DNA from: Jiella pelagia
Lineage (GTDB): Bacteria > Pseudomonadota > Alphaproteobacteria > Rhizobiales > Rhizobiaceae
NCBI RefSeq assembly: GCF_026898155.1
Contig: NZ_CP114029.1
Location: 4,072,001-4,136,000 of the forward strand
Length of the DNA stretch: 64,000 bases
Reading direction: 5' to 3'
Shown: positions 37,644-46,950 of the stretch, in pieces
Numbering within the stretch: position 1 is the first letter of the stretch
How the letters are laid out: each line of letters begins with the position of its first letter
Translations under genes and position numbers: made by a program
The notes under the pieces: generated by a model
What the model was told of the DNA's origin: nothing
Seen by the model: only the letters and a program-made list of their open reading frames with translations
Database searches by the model: none

Positions 37644-37871
37644 ATGGGCAAGACGCTGGAGCGCATGCGCATCAATCCGAAAGCCGACTGGCAGATCAGC
37701 GACGTTTTGAAGGCTTGCAGGGATGTCGGAGCGAAATGCGGAACGCCGCCCGGCGGCGGTTCGCACTACTATGTTAAGATGCCCGGGAAACGGGACCGAC
37801 TGACAGTGCCGGCCCACAGACCGATCCGGGATGTCTATATTCGAAAGCTGATCCGTTATCTCGAGTCATAG
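37644..37871 (+). CDS. hicA: HicA-family mRNA interferase toxin
   Basis: A 75-residue protein with the dsRBD-like HicA fold: GGSHYYVKM (catalytic His in GSH) and LTVPAHRPIRDVYIRKLIRYL, the usual strand-helix ending. It would cleave mRNA when free of HicB. It starts 45 bases after cobS and is followed 11 bases later by hicB, the typical toxin-first order. Confidence 0.9.
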   Translation: MGKTLERMRINPKADWQISDVLKACRDVGAKCGTPPGGGSHYYVKMPGKRDRLTVPAHRPIRDVYIRKLIRYLES

Positions 37872-37882
37872 GATCCAAGGCT

Positions 37883-38149
37883 GTGACGACAACAATTTAC
37901 CGACATGCGGACGGGTCAGCGTTTCGGCCTGAAGCCTACAGCGTCACTGTGACACCGCTTTCTGACGATGACGGCGGCGGGTTTCTTGCAACAATCAGTG
38001 ACCTGCCAGGCTGCATGGGAGATGGCGAAACCGAAATGGAAGCGATCGCTGACGTGCGGTCTGCAGCCCTCGCATGGGCGGAGGGCGCCGTAGAAGATGG
38101 TGAAGAGCTTCCGCTTCCAACAAGTCCTGTTCAGGAAGCAGCAGAGTAA
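37883..38149 (+). CDS. hicB: HicB-family antitoxin
   Basis: An 88-residue protein with the partial RNase H fold of Hic[27 protein letters not shown] (~20-45), [22 protein letters not shown]. It has no clear C-terminal DNA-binding domain, so autoregulation may be weak or absent and expression may depend on cobS read-through. It is read from a GTG. cobT begins 8 bases after it. Confidence 0.9.
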   Translation: MTTTIYRHADGSAFRPEAYSVTVTPLSDDDGGGFLATISDLPGCMGDGETEMEAIADVRSAALAWAEGAVEDGEELPLPTSPVQEAAE

Positions 38150-38157
38150 CCGCATTC

Positions 38158-40072
38158 ATGGCATCGATCCGCGACAACAAGCGTCCCCCCCAAGGCAAAT
38201 CCCAGGACCGTGAGCCGTTTCGGCGCGCGGTGGCAGGCGCATTGCGAGCGATTTCCGGCGATCCGGAAATGGAAGTCACCTACGCGACCGACCGGCCCGG
38301 GCTTGCCGGCAACCGGGCACGGCTGCCGGAGCTTCCCAAGCGCGCGACGCAGAACGACGTTTCCGTCACCCGCGGCCTCGCCGATGCCATGGCGTTGCGC
38401 AAGGCGCGGCATGACAGCCGGCTGCATGCCAGCCTCTCGCCGGACGGCAAGAGTGCCCGGGCCGTCTACGACGCGGTCGAGCAGGCGCGCTGCGAGGCGA
38501 TCGGCGCCAACGCCATGGCCGGCGTCGGCGACAATCTCGCCTCAATGCTGGAAGACAAGTATTTCCGCTCGAATCTTTCCGACGTCACTGACCGCGCCGA
38601 GGCGCCGATCGAGGATGCGATCGCGCTGATGGTGCGCGAAAGGCTGACCGGGCGCGCCGTTCCGGACAGCGCTCGGGCGCTGGTCGACGTCTGGCGCGAC
38701 TTCATCGAAGACAAGGCCGGCAGGAATTTCGAGACGCTGCCCGAAGTTCTGGAGGACCAGCAGGCCTTTGCCCGCGCCATGCGCGACATGCTGGTGTCGC
38801 TCGAAATGGCCGAGCAGCTCTCCGACGAGAAGAATTCCGAGGAGGACGAGGACCAGCAAGACGAGCAGGGCGACAATCAGAGCCGCGACAACGAGGAAAG
38901 CGGCTCGGAAAAGGACGCCGGCAGCGACGAGGCAGAGGCTGAGGAATCGGAGACCGAGGGCGAGAACGAGGAAACGGCCGAGGCCGAGTCCTCCGAGGTG
39001 ACCGCCGAGGATCCGGTCGACGACGACAGCCAGGACACCGAGACGCCGGGCGAATCGCGCCGGCCGAACCAGCCGCTCGACCGCGACGCGCCGCAGTTCG
39101 ACTACAAGGTCTTCACGCCGCAGTTCGACGAGATCGTCGGCGCCGAGGATCTCTGCGACGAGGCCGAGCCTCGACCGGTTGCGGGCCTTTCTCGACAAGC
39201 AGCTGTCGACGCTCCAGGGCGTCGTCGGCCGGCTCGCCAACCGCCTGCAGCGCCGCCTGATGGCGCAGCAGAACCGCTCCTGGGATTTCGATCTCGAAGA
39301 GGGCTATCTCGATTCGGCGCGGCTCGTGCGCATGGTCATCGATCCGATGCAGCCTTTGTCCTACAAGATGGAGCGCGACACCGACTTCCGCGACACCATC
39401 GTGACGCTCCTCATCGACAATTCCGGCTCGATGCGCGGCCGGCCAATTACCGTCGCGGCCACCTGCGCCGACATCCTGGCGCGCACGCTGGAGCGCTGCG
39501 GCGTCAAGGTCGAGGTGCTCGGCTTCACGACGCGCGCCTGGAAGGGCGGGCAGTCGCGGGAGGCGTGGCTGAAGGCCGGCAAGCCGGTGAAGCCCGGTCG
39601 GCTGAACGACCTGCGCCACATCGTCTACAAGTCGGCGGATGCACCCTGGCGGCGGGCCCGGCGCAATCTCGGACTGATGATGCGCGAGGGGCTGCTCAAG
39701 GAGAACATCGACGGCGAGGCGCTGATCTGGGCGCACAACCGACTTCTTGCGCGGCCCGAACAGCGGCGCATCCTGATGATGATCTCCGATGGCGCGCCGG
39801 TCGACGATTCAACCCTTTCCGTCAATCCCGGCAACTATCTCGAGCGACATCTCAGGGCCATCATCGAGGAGATCGAGACCCGCTCGCCGGTCGAGCTTCT
39901 CGCCATCGGCATCGGCCACGACGTGACGCGCTACTATCGCCGCGCCGTCACCATCGTCGATGCCGAGGAACTGGCCGGGGCGATGACCGAGCAGCTGGCT
40001 GACCTCTTCGAGGATGAGGGCCGCCGGCGCGCGGCGGGATCGACCTATCGCCGGGCAGGCGCCGGCAGGTGA
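38158..40072 (+). CDS. cobT: cobaltochelatase subunit CobT, frameshifted
   Basis: A ~637-residue protein: N-terminal helical domain (~1-220), a long Asp/Glu-rich linker (~225-310) typical of CobT, and a C-terminal von Willebrand A domain with the MIDAS motif DNSGSMRG (about 417) and [11 protein letters not shown]. It forms the CobST chaperone-like ring that drives CobN. The frame breaks at 39166-39172 (GAGcCTC), after the acidic linker; deleting one C restores [20 protein letters not shown]. Uncorrected, the protein would lose the vWA domain and cobalamin synthesis would fail. Confidence 0.93.
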
Positions 40073-41172
40073 CGTTTGCGATTCCAGCGGCGTTCAGGAC
40101 CGGTGGTTGCCGGCTGGCGAGAATTCGGCGGGCCGGCCTCGCTTCGCTGCTCGCCGTCTCCGTCGTGCTGCCCAAACCCTCGGCTGCCGCCGCGCCCGTC
40201 ACGCTGGCGGGCGGCGAGCAAATCGCCGTGCGTTCGAGCGAGATCCTGCGCTTCGAGAAGAAATCCGCGACCACCCGCTTCGGCGCCCTGACGTTTCTCG
40301 GGGGTCTGCAGTTTTCCTCCTCCGATGACCGGCTGCACGGCATCTCGGCGATCCGTCTCATGCCGGGCGGCGAGCGTTTCGTCGCCGTCACCGACAATGG
40401 CTGCTGGATCGCGGGCGAAATCAACCGCGATGCCGAGGGCCGTCCGACGGGCTTCCGCCAGATTGCGGCCGCACCGTTGACCGACCGCCTCGGCCGGCGG
40501 ATCGGCGGCAAGGCGCTCGGCGATGCGGAATCACTGGCGATCGATGCGGATGCTCGAAGGGCCATTGTCGGCTTCGAGCAGAACCATCGCATCTGGGCCT
40601 ATGATCTCGATCGTCTCGGCGAGGGGCCGGCGGAAAATCTGCCTCTATCGATCCCGGCGCGGGAGCTTCGCGCCAACAAGGGCATGGAAACCCTGGCGAT
40701 CGCGCCGCAAGCCTCGCCCCTTGCCGGAGCGCTGGTGACCGTTGCCGAGCATTCGATCGACGAGACCGGCAATCTCTTCGCCGGCATCGCCGGGAGAGGC
40801 CACGACGGCGTCTTCAAGGTGCGGCGGGACGTGGTGTGGGAGGTCTCCGACGGCGATTTTCTCCCGAACGGCGACCTGCTTCTGCTCGAACGACGGTTCC
40901 AGGGGCTTCTCGGCGGCCTCGGCATTCGCATTCGCCAGATCCCCGGCGAAACGATCGAACCCGGCGCTCTGGTCGACGGTCCCGTCGTGTTCTCGGCGGA
41001 CCTGTCCGACGAGATCGACAACATGGAAGGCCTCGACGTCTGGGAGGACGCGGCGGGCCGCACGCGGCTGACGCTGATTTCCGACGACAACGGCTCGATC
41101 TTCCAGCGCAACATCCTGCTGGAATTCCTCTGGAGCGGGGAAGAGCCCGGCAGCGGCGACGTCATACAGTAG
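40069..41172 (+). CDS. phytase-like beta-propeller secreted protein (esterase-like activity of phytase family)
   Basis: A 367-residue secreted protein; GTG start overlaps the cobT stop. A signal peptide spans about residues 1-42 ([19 protein letters not shown]). [33 protein letters not shown] and [26 protein letters not shown] are typical of the esterase-like phytase family, a beta-propeller of uncertain substrate. The 238 bases after it to 41410 hold no gene. Confidence 0.85.
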   Translation: MTFAIPAAFRTGGCRLARIRRAGLASLLAVSVVLPKPSAAAAPVTLAGGEQIAVRSSEILRFEKKSATTRFGALTFLGGLQFSSSDDRLHGISAIRLMPGGERFVAVTDNGCWIAGEINRDAEGRPTGFRQIAAAPLTDRLGRRIGGKALGDAESLAIDADARRAIVGFEQNHRIWAYDLDRLGEGPAENLPLSIPARELRANKGMETLAIAPQASPLAGALVTVAEHSIDETGNLFAGIAGRGHDGVFKVRRDVVWEVSDGDFLPNGDLLLLERRFQGLLGGLGIRIRQIPGETIEPGALVDGPVVFSADLSDEIDNMEGLDVWEDAAGRTRLTLISDDNGSIFQRNILLEFLWSGEEPGSGDVIQ

Positions 41173-41410
41173 AGACGGGGTTCGGGCGGCTTGCTCGGCA
41201 GGCAGGGCAGGCGACTGCCTCGAAGCATCCCGGCATGCCTGGACGCCCCCTCGTCATCCTCACGTCGAGGGATAACGAGGGAACGCCCGGCAAGTGGCTT
41301 TCCTGCCGCCGGATGAAGGCCACTTTGCATGGGTCAACGGGCGGACGCTTCAGCATCCGTGCCCGTTGACCGGGACCGCGACGCCCCTCGCGGCTTGACT
41401 GCCCGAAGCG

Positions 41411-42350
41411 TCAGAGCCCGAGCTGGCTCTTCACGGCGGCAAGGCCGGGCTCGCCCTCGAAAGTCGTGACGCCGGCCAGCCATGCGTCCAGAAGCTCGGG
41501 CTGCTTTTCGATGGCTTCCTTCGCGGCCTCGTCTTCGGAGATGCCGTCGTTGAGGATGCGCGCCATCATCGCGTTCTCCAGCTCGACCGAGAACGTCATG
41601 TTCTCCAGAAGCTTGGCGAGGTTCGGGCAGTCTTCGGCGAAGTTCGGCCTCGTCACCGTGCGCACCTCGGCCGAGCCCATGTTCGGGCCGAAATATTCGT
41701 CGCCGCCGGTCAGATAGGTCAGCTCGTATTCGGTGTTCATCGGATGCGGCTCCCAGGCAGGGAAGACCACCCACTTGTCGGACCGCTCGGCCCGCTGCAC
41801 CTGCGAGAGCATGCCCTGTTCGGAGGATTCGACCAGCTTCCAGTCACCGAGACCAAAGGCATCGTCCTTGATCATGCGCAGCATGTTCTGGTTGACCGAG
41901 GCGCCGGCCTCGATGCCGTAAATCGTCTGGTCGAACTTGTCGGCGTTCTTCGCCAGGTCGTCGAAGGACTTGACGCCGGCCTCGGCGACATAGTCGGGGA
42001 CGGCGAGGGTGAAGCGGTTGCCGGAGAGGTTGACCTTCAGGACCTTCAATTCGCCCTTCTCGACCATCGAATCGACGATGGCGGTCTGGGCGGGCATCCA
42101 GTTGCCGAGGAAGATGTCGAGCCTCGTCATTGGAAAGGCCGCGGAAGGTGATCGGAACGGACAGGGTCTTGATGTCCGCCTGATAACCGAGCGGGCCGAG
42201 CACGCTTTTCAGGAGAGCGTTGGTGGAGGAGATGTCGGTCCAGCCCGGATCCGAATAGCGAACGGTCTGGCAGGAGGCCGGCTCCTGCGCCATGGCGGTG
42301 CCTGCGAGGAGAAGCGAGAGGGCGGCGGTCGTCTGCAAGAGCTTGATCAT
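41411..42350 (-). CDS. carnitine/choline-type ABC transporter substrate-binding protein, frameshifted
   Basis: A ~312-residue periplasmic quaternary-amine receptor (OpuAC/ChoX family) with signal peptide (about 1-21, ending GTAMAQE). VRYSDPGWTDISSTNAL, FLGNWMP, YGIEAGASVN and VVFPAWEPHPMN supply the aromatic box of betaine/choline/carnitine receptors. The frame breaks at 42119-42125 (GAGcCTC); deleting the extra base gives LSNDELDIFLGNWMP. AGGAAACGG precedes the ATG. As the third gene of the carnitine operon it is probably a CaiX-like carnitine receptor using shared permease/ATPase subunits encoded elsewhere. Confidence 0.88.
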
Positions 42351-42401
42351 TCCGTTTCCTTTCTTCCGGTTGAGATGCGGTGCGGCTGGCATCAGCCGCG
42401 G

Positions 42402-43977
42402 TTAGACGGGGGTTGGCGCCGCTGCGTTGGCGGCGGCCTGTTCGGCAGGAGTGCCGGCGGGACGGATCGCACGACCGGCATCGCTTTCGGGCCCTTCGGT
42501 GGGCTGCGCGGCGGCGAGTGCTGCGATCCGGGCGATGACGGATTCGGGAGCAGGCGCTGCCTTGCCGCTGGCCCGGTCGACATGCAGGAGCATGTGCTCG
42601 CCAGTCGCGACGACCGCGCCGTCTGCTGCGCGGGTGAGGCGATGGAAGAGGTGCAGGCGCTTGCCGTCGAAGGAGAGGATACGGCTTTTCGCGATCATTG
42701 TGTCGCCGAGCTTCGCCTCGCCGAGATGCCTGAGGTGGCTCTCGACGGTGTAGTAGCTCGCGCCTTTCTCCACATAGGCAAGGTCGACACCGATATGTCG
42801 GAGCAGCCGGTCGGTCGCGTCGCCGAAGACCTGCAGATAGCGGTGCTCGGTCATGTGGCCGTTGTAGTCGACCCAGGAGGGCGAGACGCGGATCTCGGTG
42901 CTTTGGGGGAATTCGGCCGGGCCGGCGCCTTCGCGGCTGCCGGCCGCATGCCACAGCCGTTCCTCGAAGGCCGAAAGGATCTTGCCGGCGCCCCAGCCGC
43001 GGCCGTCATCGCCGCCCTTCAGCGCCTGCAGGATGGAAACGAGGTTCTGGTCGCGGATCTGCTCCAGCCGGCGGATCGACAGGCCCTCGTTCTGGGCGTC
43101 GGACTGGGCGGTGATCTTGTCGACCAGCGCCTCGTCGAGCTCCGGCACGTCCATCAGCTTGGTCCAGGGCCAGGCGAGGGCTGGGCCGAACTGGCCGAGG
43201 AAGTGGCGCATGCCCGCTTCGCCGCCGGCGATCCGATAGGTCTGGAACAGGCCCATCTGCGCCCAGCGCAGGCCGAAGGAATAGCGGATGACATCGTCGA
43301 GGGTCTCGGCGTCGCAGATGTCGTCCTTGATCAGCCACAGCGCTTCGCGCCAGAGCGCCTCGAGCAGCCGGTCGCCGACGAAGGCGTCGATCTCCTTGGC
43401 AATGGCGACGCCCTTCATCCCGACCGCTTCCAGGAGGCTCGATCGCATCGGCGACCGTCTGCGGCTCAGTCGCTTTTCCGCCGACGATCTCGACGAGCGG
43501 CAGGAGATAGACCGGGTTGTAGGGATGGGCGACGAAGAACCGCCCGGGATGTTTCATCCCGACCTGCAGGTCGCTCGGAAGAAGCCCGGAGGTCGACGAG
43601 CCGATCAGCGCGTCCGGGCGCGCCGTGGCGTCGATCTCCCCGAGAACCTTGCGCTTGAGATCGATGCGCTCCGGCACGCTCTCCTGGATCCAGTCGGCAT
43701 CGGCGACGGCGTCGGTGAGGCTGCCGTGGAAGCTGAGGTTGCCGCGCGGTGGCAGCGGCGCCGTGGTCAGCGCCGCATAGGCTGCCTCGGCATTGGCGAC
43801 GACTTCGCCGACGATCCGCTCGGCCTCGGGATGGGGATCGAAGACCGCCACGTCGATGCCGGCGAGGAGAAACCGCGCCACCCAGCCGCCGCCGATGACG
43901 CCGCCGCCGACACAGGCGACGCGCCGCAGCGGCGGGCGGGTCGTGGAATTCGGCGCGGGTTCGGTCGCATTCGCCAT
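42402..43977 (-). CDS. lcdH: L-carnitine dehydrogenase fused to betainyl-CoA thioesterase, frameshifted
   Basis: A ~524-residue two-domain enzyme. Residues ~1-320 are a 3-hydroxyacyl-CoA-dehydrogenase-like L-carnitine dehydrogenase (NAD loop CVGGGVIGGGWVARFLL; HPYNPVYLLPLVEIVGG) that makes 3-dehydrocarnitine. Residues ~345-480 are a hotdog thioesterase (VSPSWVDYNGHMTEHRYLQVF, with Asp and His near the active site) that hydrolyses betainyl-CoA. The frame breaks at 43434-43440 (GAGgCTC on +); deleting one base gives DAIELLEAVGMKGVAIAKEID. It lies 5 bases after the BKACE gene. The fusion is known in Rhizobiales. Confidence 0.92.
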
Positions 43978-43982
43978 CTTGA

Positions 43983-44888
43983 TCACCAATGCCGCTCGAG
44001 CTGCATCTTGGCGCGAACTTCGGCCGGCGTCATGACGCGGCTGCCCATGCCTTCGACGATCTGCACCGCCTGCCTGACGAGATCCTCGTTCGTGGCAAGG
44101 ACGCCCTTCTTCAGCCAGATGTTGTCTTCCAGCCCGACGCGGACGTTGCCGCCGGCGGCAACCGCGAGCGCCGCGAAAGGCAGCTGGTTGCGACCGATCG
44201 AGAAGGCCGAGAACGTCCAGTCCTCCGGCAGGTTGGCCGTCATCGCCAGGAGCGAGGCCATGTCGTCGGGCGCGCCCCAGGGAATGCCCATGCACAGCTG
44301 CACCATGACCGGATCAGCGATCAGGCCGCGATCCTTCAGCCATTTCGCCAGGACAAGATGGCCGGTGTCGAAGATCTCGATTTCCGGCCGAACGCCGAGA
44401 TCCTTGATCCGCGCGGCCATTGCCTGCAGCATCGCCGGCGTGTTGGTCATGACGTAGTCGCCCTCGCCGAAATTCATCGTGCCGCAGTCGAGGGTGCAGA
44501 TCTCGGGGCGCAGCTCCGCGACATGGGCGAGACGCTCCTCGGCGCTCGCCATGTCCGTTGCCAGCGGATCCGGCGGCAGCGGAGCGTCCGGCGATCCGAG
44601 GACGAGATCACCGCCGGCGCCGGCGGTGAGGTTGAGCACCATGTCGACGCCCGAGGCGGCGATCAGTTGGACGACCTCGCGGTAAAGGCCGAGATCGCGC
44701 GACGGCTTGCCTGTCTGAGGATCGCGAACGTGGATATGGGCGATCGCGGCGCCCGCCTTCGCCGCCGAGATCGCCGCATCGGCGATCTGCTCTGGCGTCA
44801 CCGGCACCTTGTCCGAGCGCCCGGTGGTGTCGCCGGCGCCGGTCACGGCGCAGGTGATGAAGACGTCACGGCTGGGGCGAAGCGGCAT
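43983..44888 (-). CDS. 3-dehydrocarnitine cleavage enzyme (BKACE, DUF849)
   Basis: A 301-residue TIM-barrel zinc enzyme of the beta-keto acid cleavage family. AAIAHIHVRDPQTGKPSRD carries the zinc-binding HxH, and ARIKDLGVRPEIEIFDTGHL and GNVRVGLEDNIWLKKG are family hallmarks. It condenses 3-dehydrocarnitine with acetyl-CoA to give betainyl-CoA and acetoacetate. First gene of the leftward carnitine operon; the thioesterase domain of the next protein completes the step to glycine betaine. Confidence 0.93.
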   Translation of the reverse strand: MPLRPSRDVFITCAVTGAGDTTGRSDKVPVTPEQIADAAISAAKAGAAIAHIHVRDPQTGKPSRDLGLYREVVQLIAASGVDMVLNLTAGAGGDLVLGSPDAPLPPDPLATDMASAEERLAHVAELRPEICTLDCGTMNFGEGDYVMTNTPAMLQAMAARIKDLGVRPEIEIFDTGHLVLAKWLKDRGLIADPVMVQLCMGIPWGAPDDMASLLAMTANLPEDWTFSAFSIGRNQLPFAALAVAAGGNVRVGLEDNIWLKKGVLATNEDLVRQAVQIVEGMGSRVMTPAEVRAKMQLERHW

Positions 44889-45103
44889 CGGGTCGTCCTC
44901 CTGATGAGAGACTGGATGGCGGCTCGCGATGGCGGATATTGGATCTCATCCAGACATCTCGCCGCCGCAACGGGTGCCGACCCTTCGACAGTCGGCCGCA
45001 CAGCGCATCAGTCCAATAATATCGGTCAACGCATAGCTTGACGCCGCGGCATCGTCGGCGCTTAACCTGGTGCGATGTTCATTTGACGTTTTGCGCAGAA
45101 GCG
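44889..45103. promoter_or_regulatory. divergent promoter region of the carnitine locus
   Basis: 215 bases between the BKACE operon and the GATase1-AraC regulator. An AT-rich stretch around 45013-45040 (CCAATAATATCGG) is the likely regulator/polymerase site; no exact operator can be defined. Confidence 0.4.
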
Positions 45104-46087
45104 ATGCATGAAAGTTCGAACCGGCCACTCGACGTGACGCTGGTCGTCCTCCCGGATACCTCGTTGATGTCGCTGGCGGCGACGCTCGATCCCTTGCGCG
45201 GCGCCAACCGGCTGTCCGGCCGCCAGTGCTATCGCTGGCATGTCGTCTCGCCGGACGGCAGCGATCCGCGCACCAGTTGCGGCCTCGTCGTCAAGGTCGA
45301 CGGTCCGCTCGATCCTGCGGCGCGCTGCGACCTCCTCGTCGTCCTCGCGGCGTTCAACGTGCATGTCCACGCCGATGCCGCCTTCCTCCACGCGCTTTTG
45401 TCGGCCGCGCGCAACGCCGCCTTTGTCGGCGGCATCGAAGCCGGGCCGTGGGTGCTCGCCCTCTGCGGCCTCCTCGACGGCCGGGCCGCAACCACCCATT
45501 GGGAGGATCTGGAGGATTTCGCCGCCGCCTTTCCGAACGTACGGACCGTTTCCGATCGCTGGGTGGTCGACGGGCGGTTCTTTACGACCGGCGCCGCCGC
45601 GCCCGCCCTCGACTTCCTCCTCAACCTGATCCGCCTGCGTCAGGGTCAGGCACTGTCGCTCGATGTGGCGGGGCTCTATGTCTACGACGGATTGAAATCC
45701 GGCAGCCAGGACCAGGCGCCGGTCGCCCTCGGCCGCATCGCCTCGCGCGATCCTCGCCTTGCCGCGGCGGTCCGCATCATGGAGACACATATCGACGAGC
45801 CCCTGATGGTGAGCGAGATCGCTCGCGAAGTCGGGGTGTCGCGGCGTAGCCTGGAGGCCTCGTTCGAGCGGCTGGCCGGCAGCGCTCCGGGCGCCTTCTA
45901 TCTGTCGCTCCGCCTCAATGCCGCCCGCCGGCTGGTCGTCGACACCGACATCTCGATGGCCGAGATCGCCGTCAGGACCGGGTTTTCATCCCTGGCGGCG
46001 CTGTCCCGCAGCTTCAAGCGGCATTTCGGCCGAACGCCGACGGCAGCGCGCCGGGCCAGCAAGGAGATGGCGTCACGGCAGACCTGA
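45104..46087 (+). CDS. GATase1-like AraC-family regulator (CdhR-like)
   Basis: A 327-residue regulator: N-terminal DJ-1/PfpI glutamine-amidotransferase-like ligand domain (~10-190) and C-terminal AraC double helix-turn-helix (~225-320; VSEIAREVGVSRRSLEASFERL and MAEIAVRTGFSSLAALSRSFKRHFG). It is divergent from the carnitine operon, as CdhR is in Pseudomonas, so it probably activates that operon with carnitine or a derivative. The ATG at 45104 is chosen because the domain homology begins just after it. Confidence 0.92.
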   Translation: MHESSNRPLDVTLVVLPDTSLMSLAATLDPLRGANRLSGRQCYRWHVVSPDGSDPRTSCGLVVKVDGPLDPAARCDLLVVLAAFNVHVHADAAFLHALLSAARNAAFVGGIEAGPWVLALCGLLDGRAATTHWEDLEDFAAAFPNVRTVSDRWVVDGRFFTTGAAAPALDFLLNLIRLRQGQALSLDVAGLYVYDGLKSGSQDQAPVALGRIASRDPRLAAAVRIMETHIDEPLMVSEIAREVGVSRRSLEASFERLAGSAPGAFYLSLRLNAARRLVVDTDISMAEIAVRTGFSSLAALSRSFKRHFGRTPTAARRASKEMASRQT

Positions 46088-46242
46088 AGCGCTGGCCGAA
46101 CGGCTTTCGATCGGGAGCAGGATCGGCGTGTTTTTCGTAAGGTAGCAGCAGCTTCTGGCATGCTATCCTGATAATGCCGATGCTTGGACTTTCATTCGTT
46201 CGCGCAACCCCGGTTGAGAGCATCGCTCCGATAGAGAGTATC

Positions 46243-46788
46243 ATGCAGTTTTCCTTGCTCTTCGGCCTTCCTCCAGTGGTGCAGGCCCATCTGACCTTCG
46301 CCCTGACCTCCCTCGTTCTCGGCGCAGTGATGCTGCTGCGGCCCAAGGGCGACGTCCGACACAAGGTTATCGGGCGCCTCTGGGTCGCGCTCATGGCGGC
46401 AACGGCGCTGACGTCGTTCTTCATCCACTCAATGCCGATGGTCGGTCCGTTCGGCCCGATCCACATCCTCTCGGTCATCGTGCTGTCCGGCCTCGTTAGC
46501 GCGGTCAGGGCGGTCCGGCGCGGCGATGTCGCCGTTCACCGCAAGATCATGGTCCGGCTCTATGTGGTCGGCCTGATCATCCCGGGGCTGTTCACGCTGG
46601 TTCCAGGGCGAGATCTCGGTGAAATCGTCTTCGGCCCGCTGGACGCTCGCGCACAGACGATCCTGTGGCTGATGATCGGCCTGGCAGCGAGCATCGTGGC
46701 AGTCCTCTATCTGCGCTCCGCAGCGAAGCTTACCGCCATTCCCCTCCAGGGCGGTCGCGCGGATGCAGTGCCCGGCCCACACGGGTGA
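46243..46788 (+). CDS. DUF2306-like membrane protein
   Basis: A 181-residue protein with about four to five membrane segments. VVQAHLTFALTSLVLGAVMLL, RHKVIGRLWVALMAATALTSFFIH and VHRKIMVRLYVVGLIIPGLFTLVPGR fit the DUF2306 pattern with conserved histidines, perhaps haem-related. The ATG at 46243 has GAGAG upstream; an in-frame ATG at 46174 lacks a site. Confidence 0.7.
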   Translation: MQFSLLFGLPPVVQAHLTFALTSLVLGAVMLLRPKGDVRHKVIGRLWVALMAATALTSFFIHSMPMVGPFGPIHILSVIVLSGLVSAVRAVRRGDVAVHRKIMVRLYVVGLIIPGLFTLVPGRDLGEIVFGPLDARAQTILWLMIGLAASIVAVLYLRSAAKLTAIPLQGGRADAVPGPHG

Positions 46789-46950
46789 ATTCAGGACCAC
46801 GTCACAGACGGGCATCGGGGGAGCGGCAGCTTCCTGATGGAGGCTTTGACGATCGGGAACCTCCCGGCGCGTGCCCCGTCTCCTTGCCGCCGGCGCTTCC
46901 TTGGCGCGCCGATCCGGGGCAGGATGGGGCCGGATTCAAATGAGGATTTC

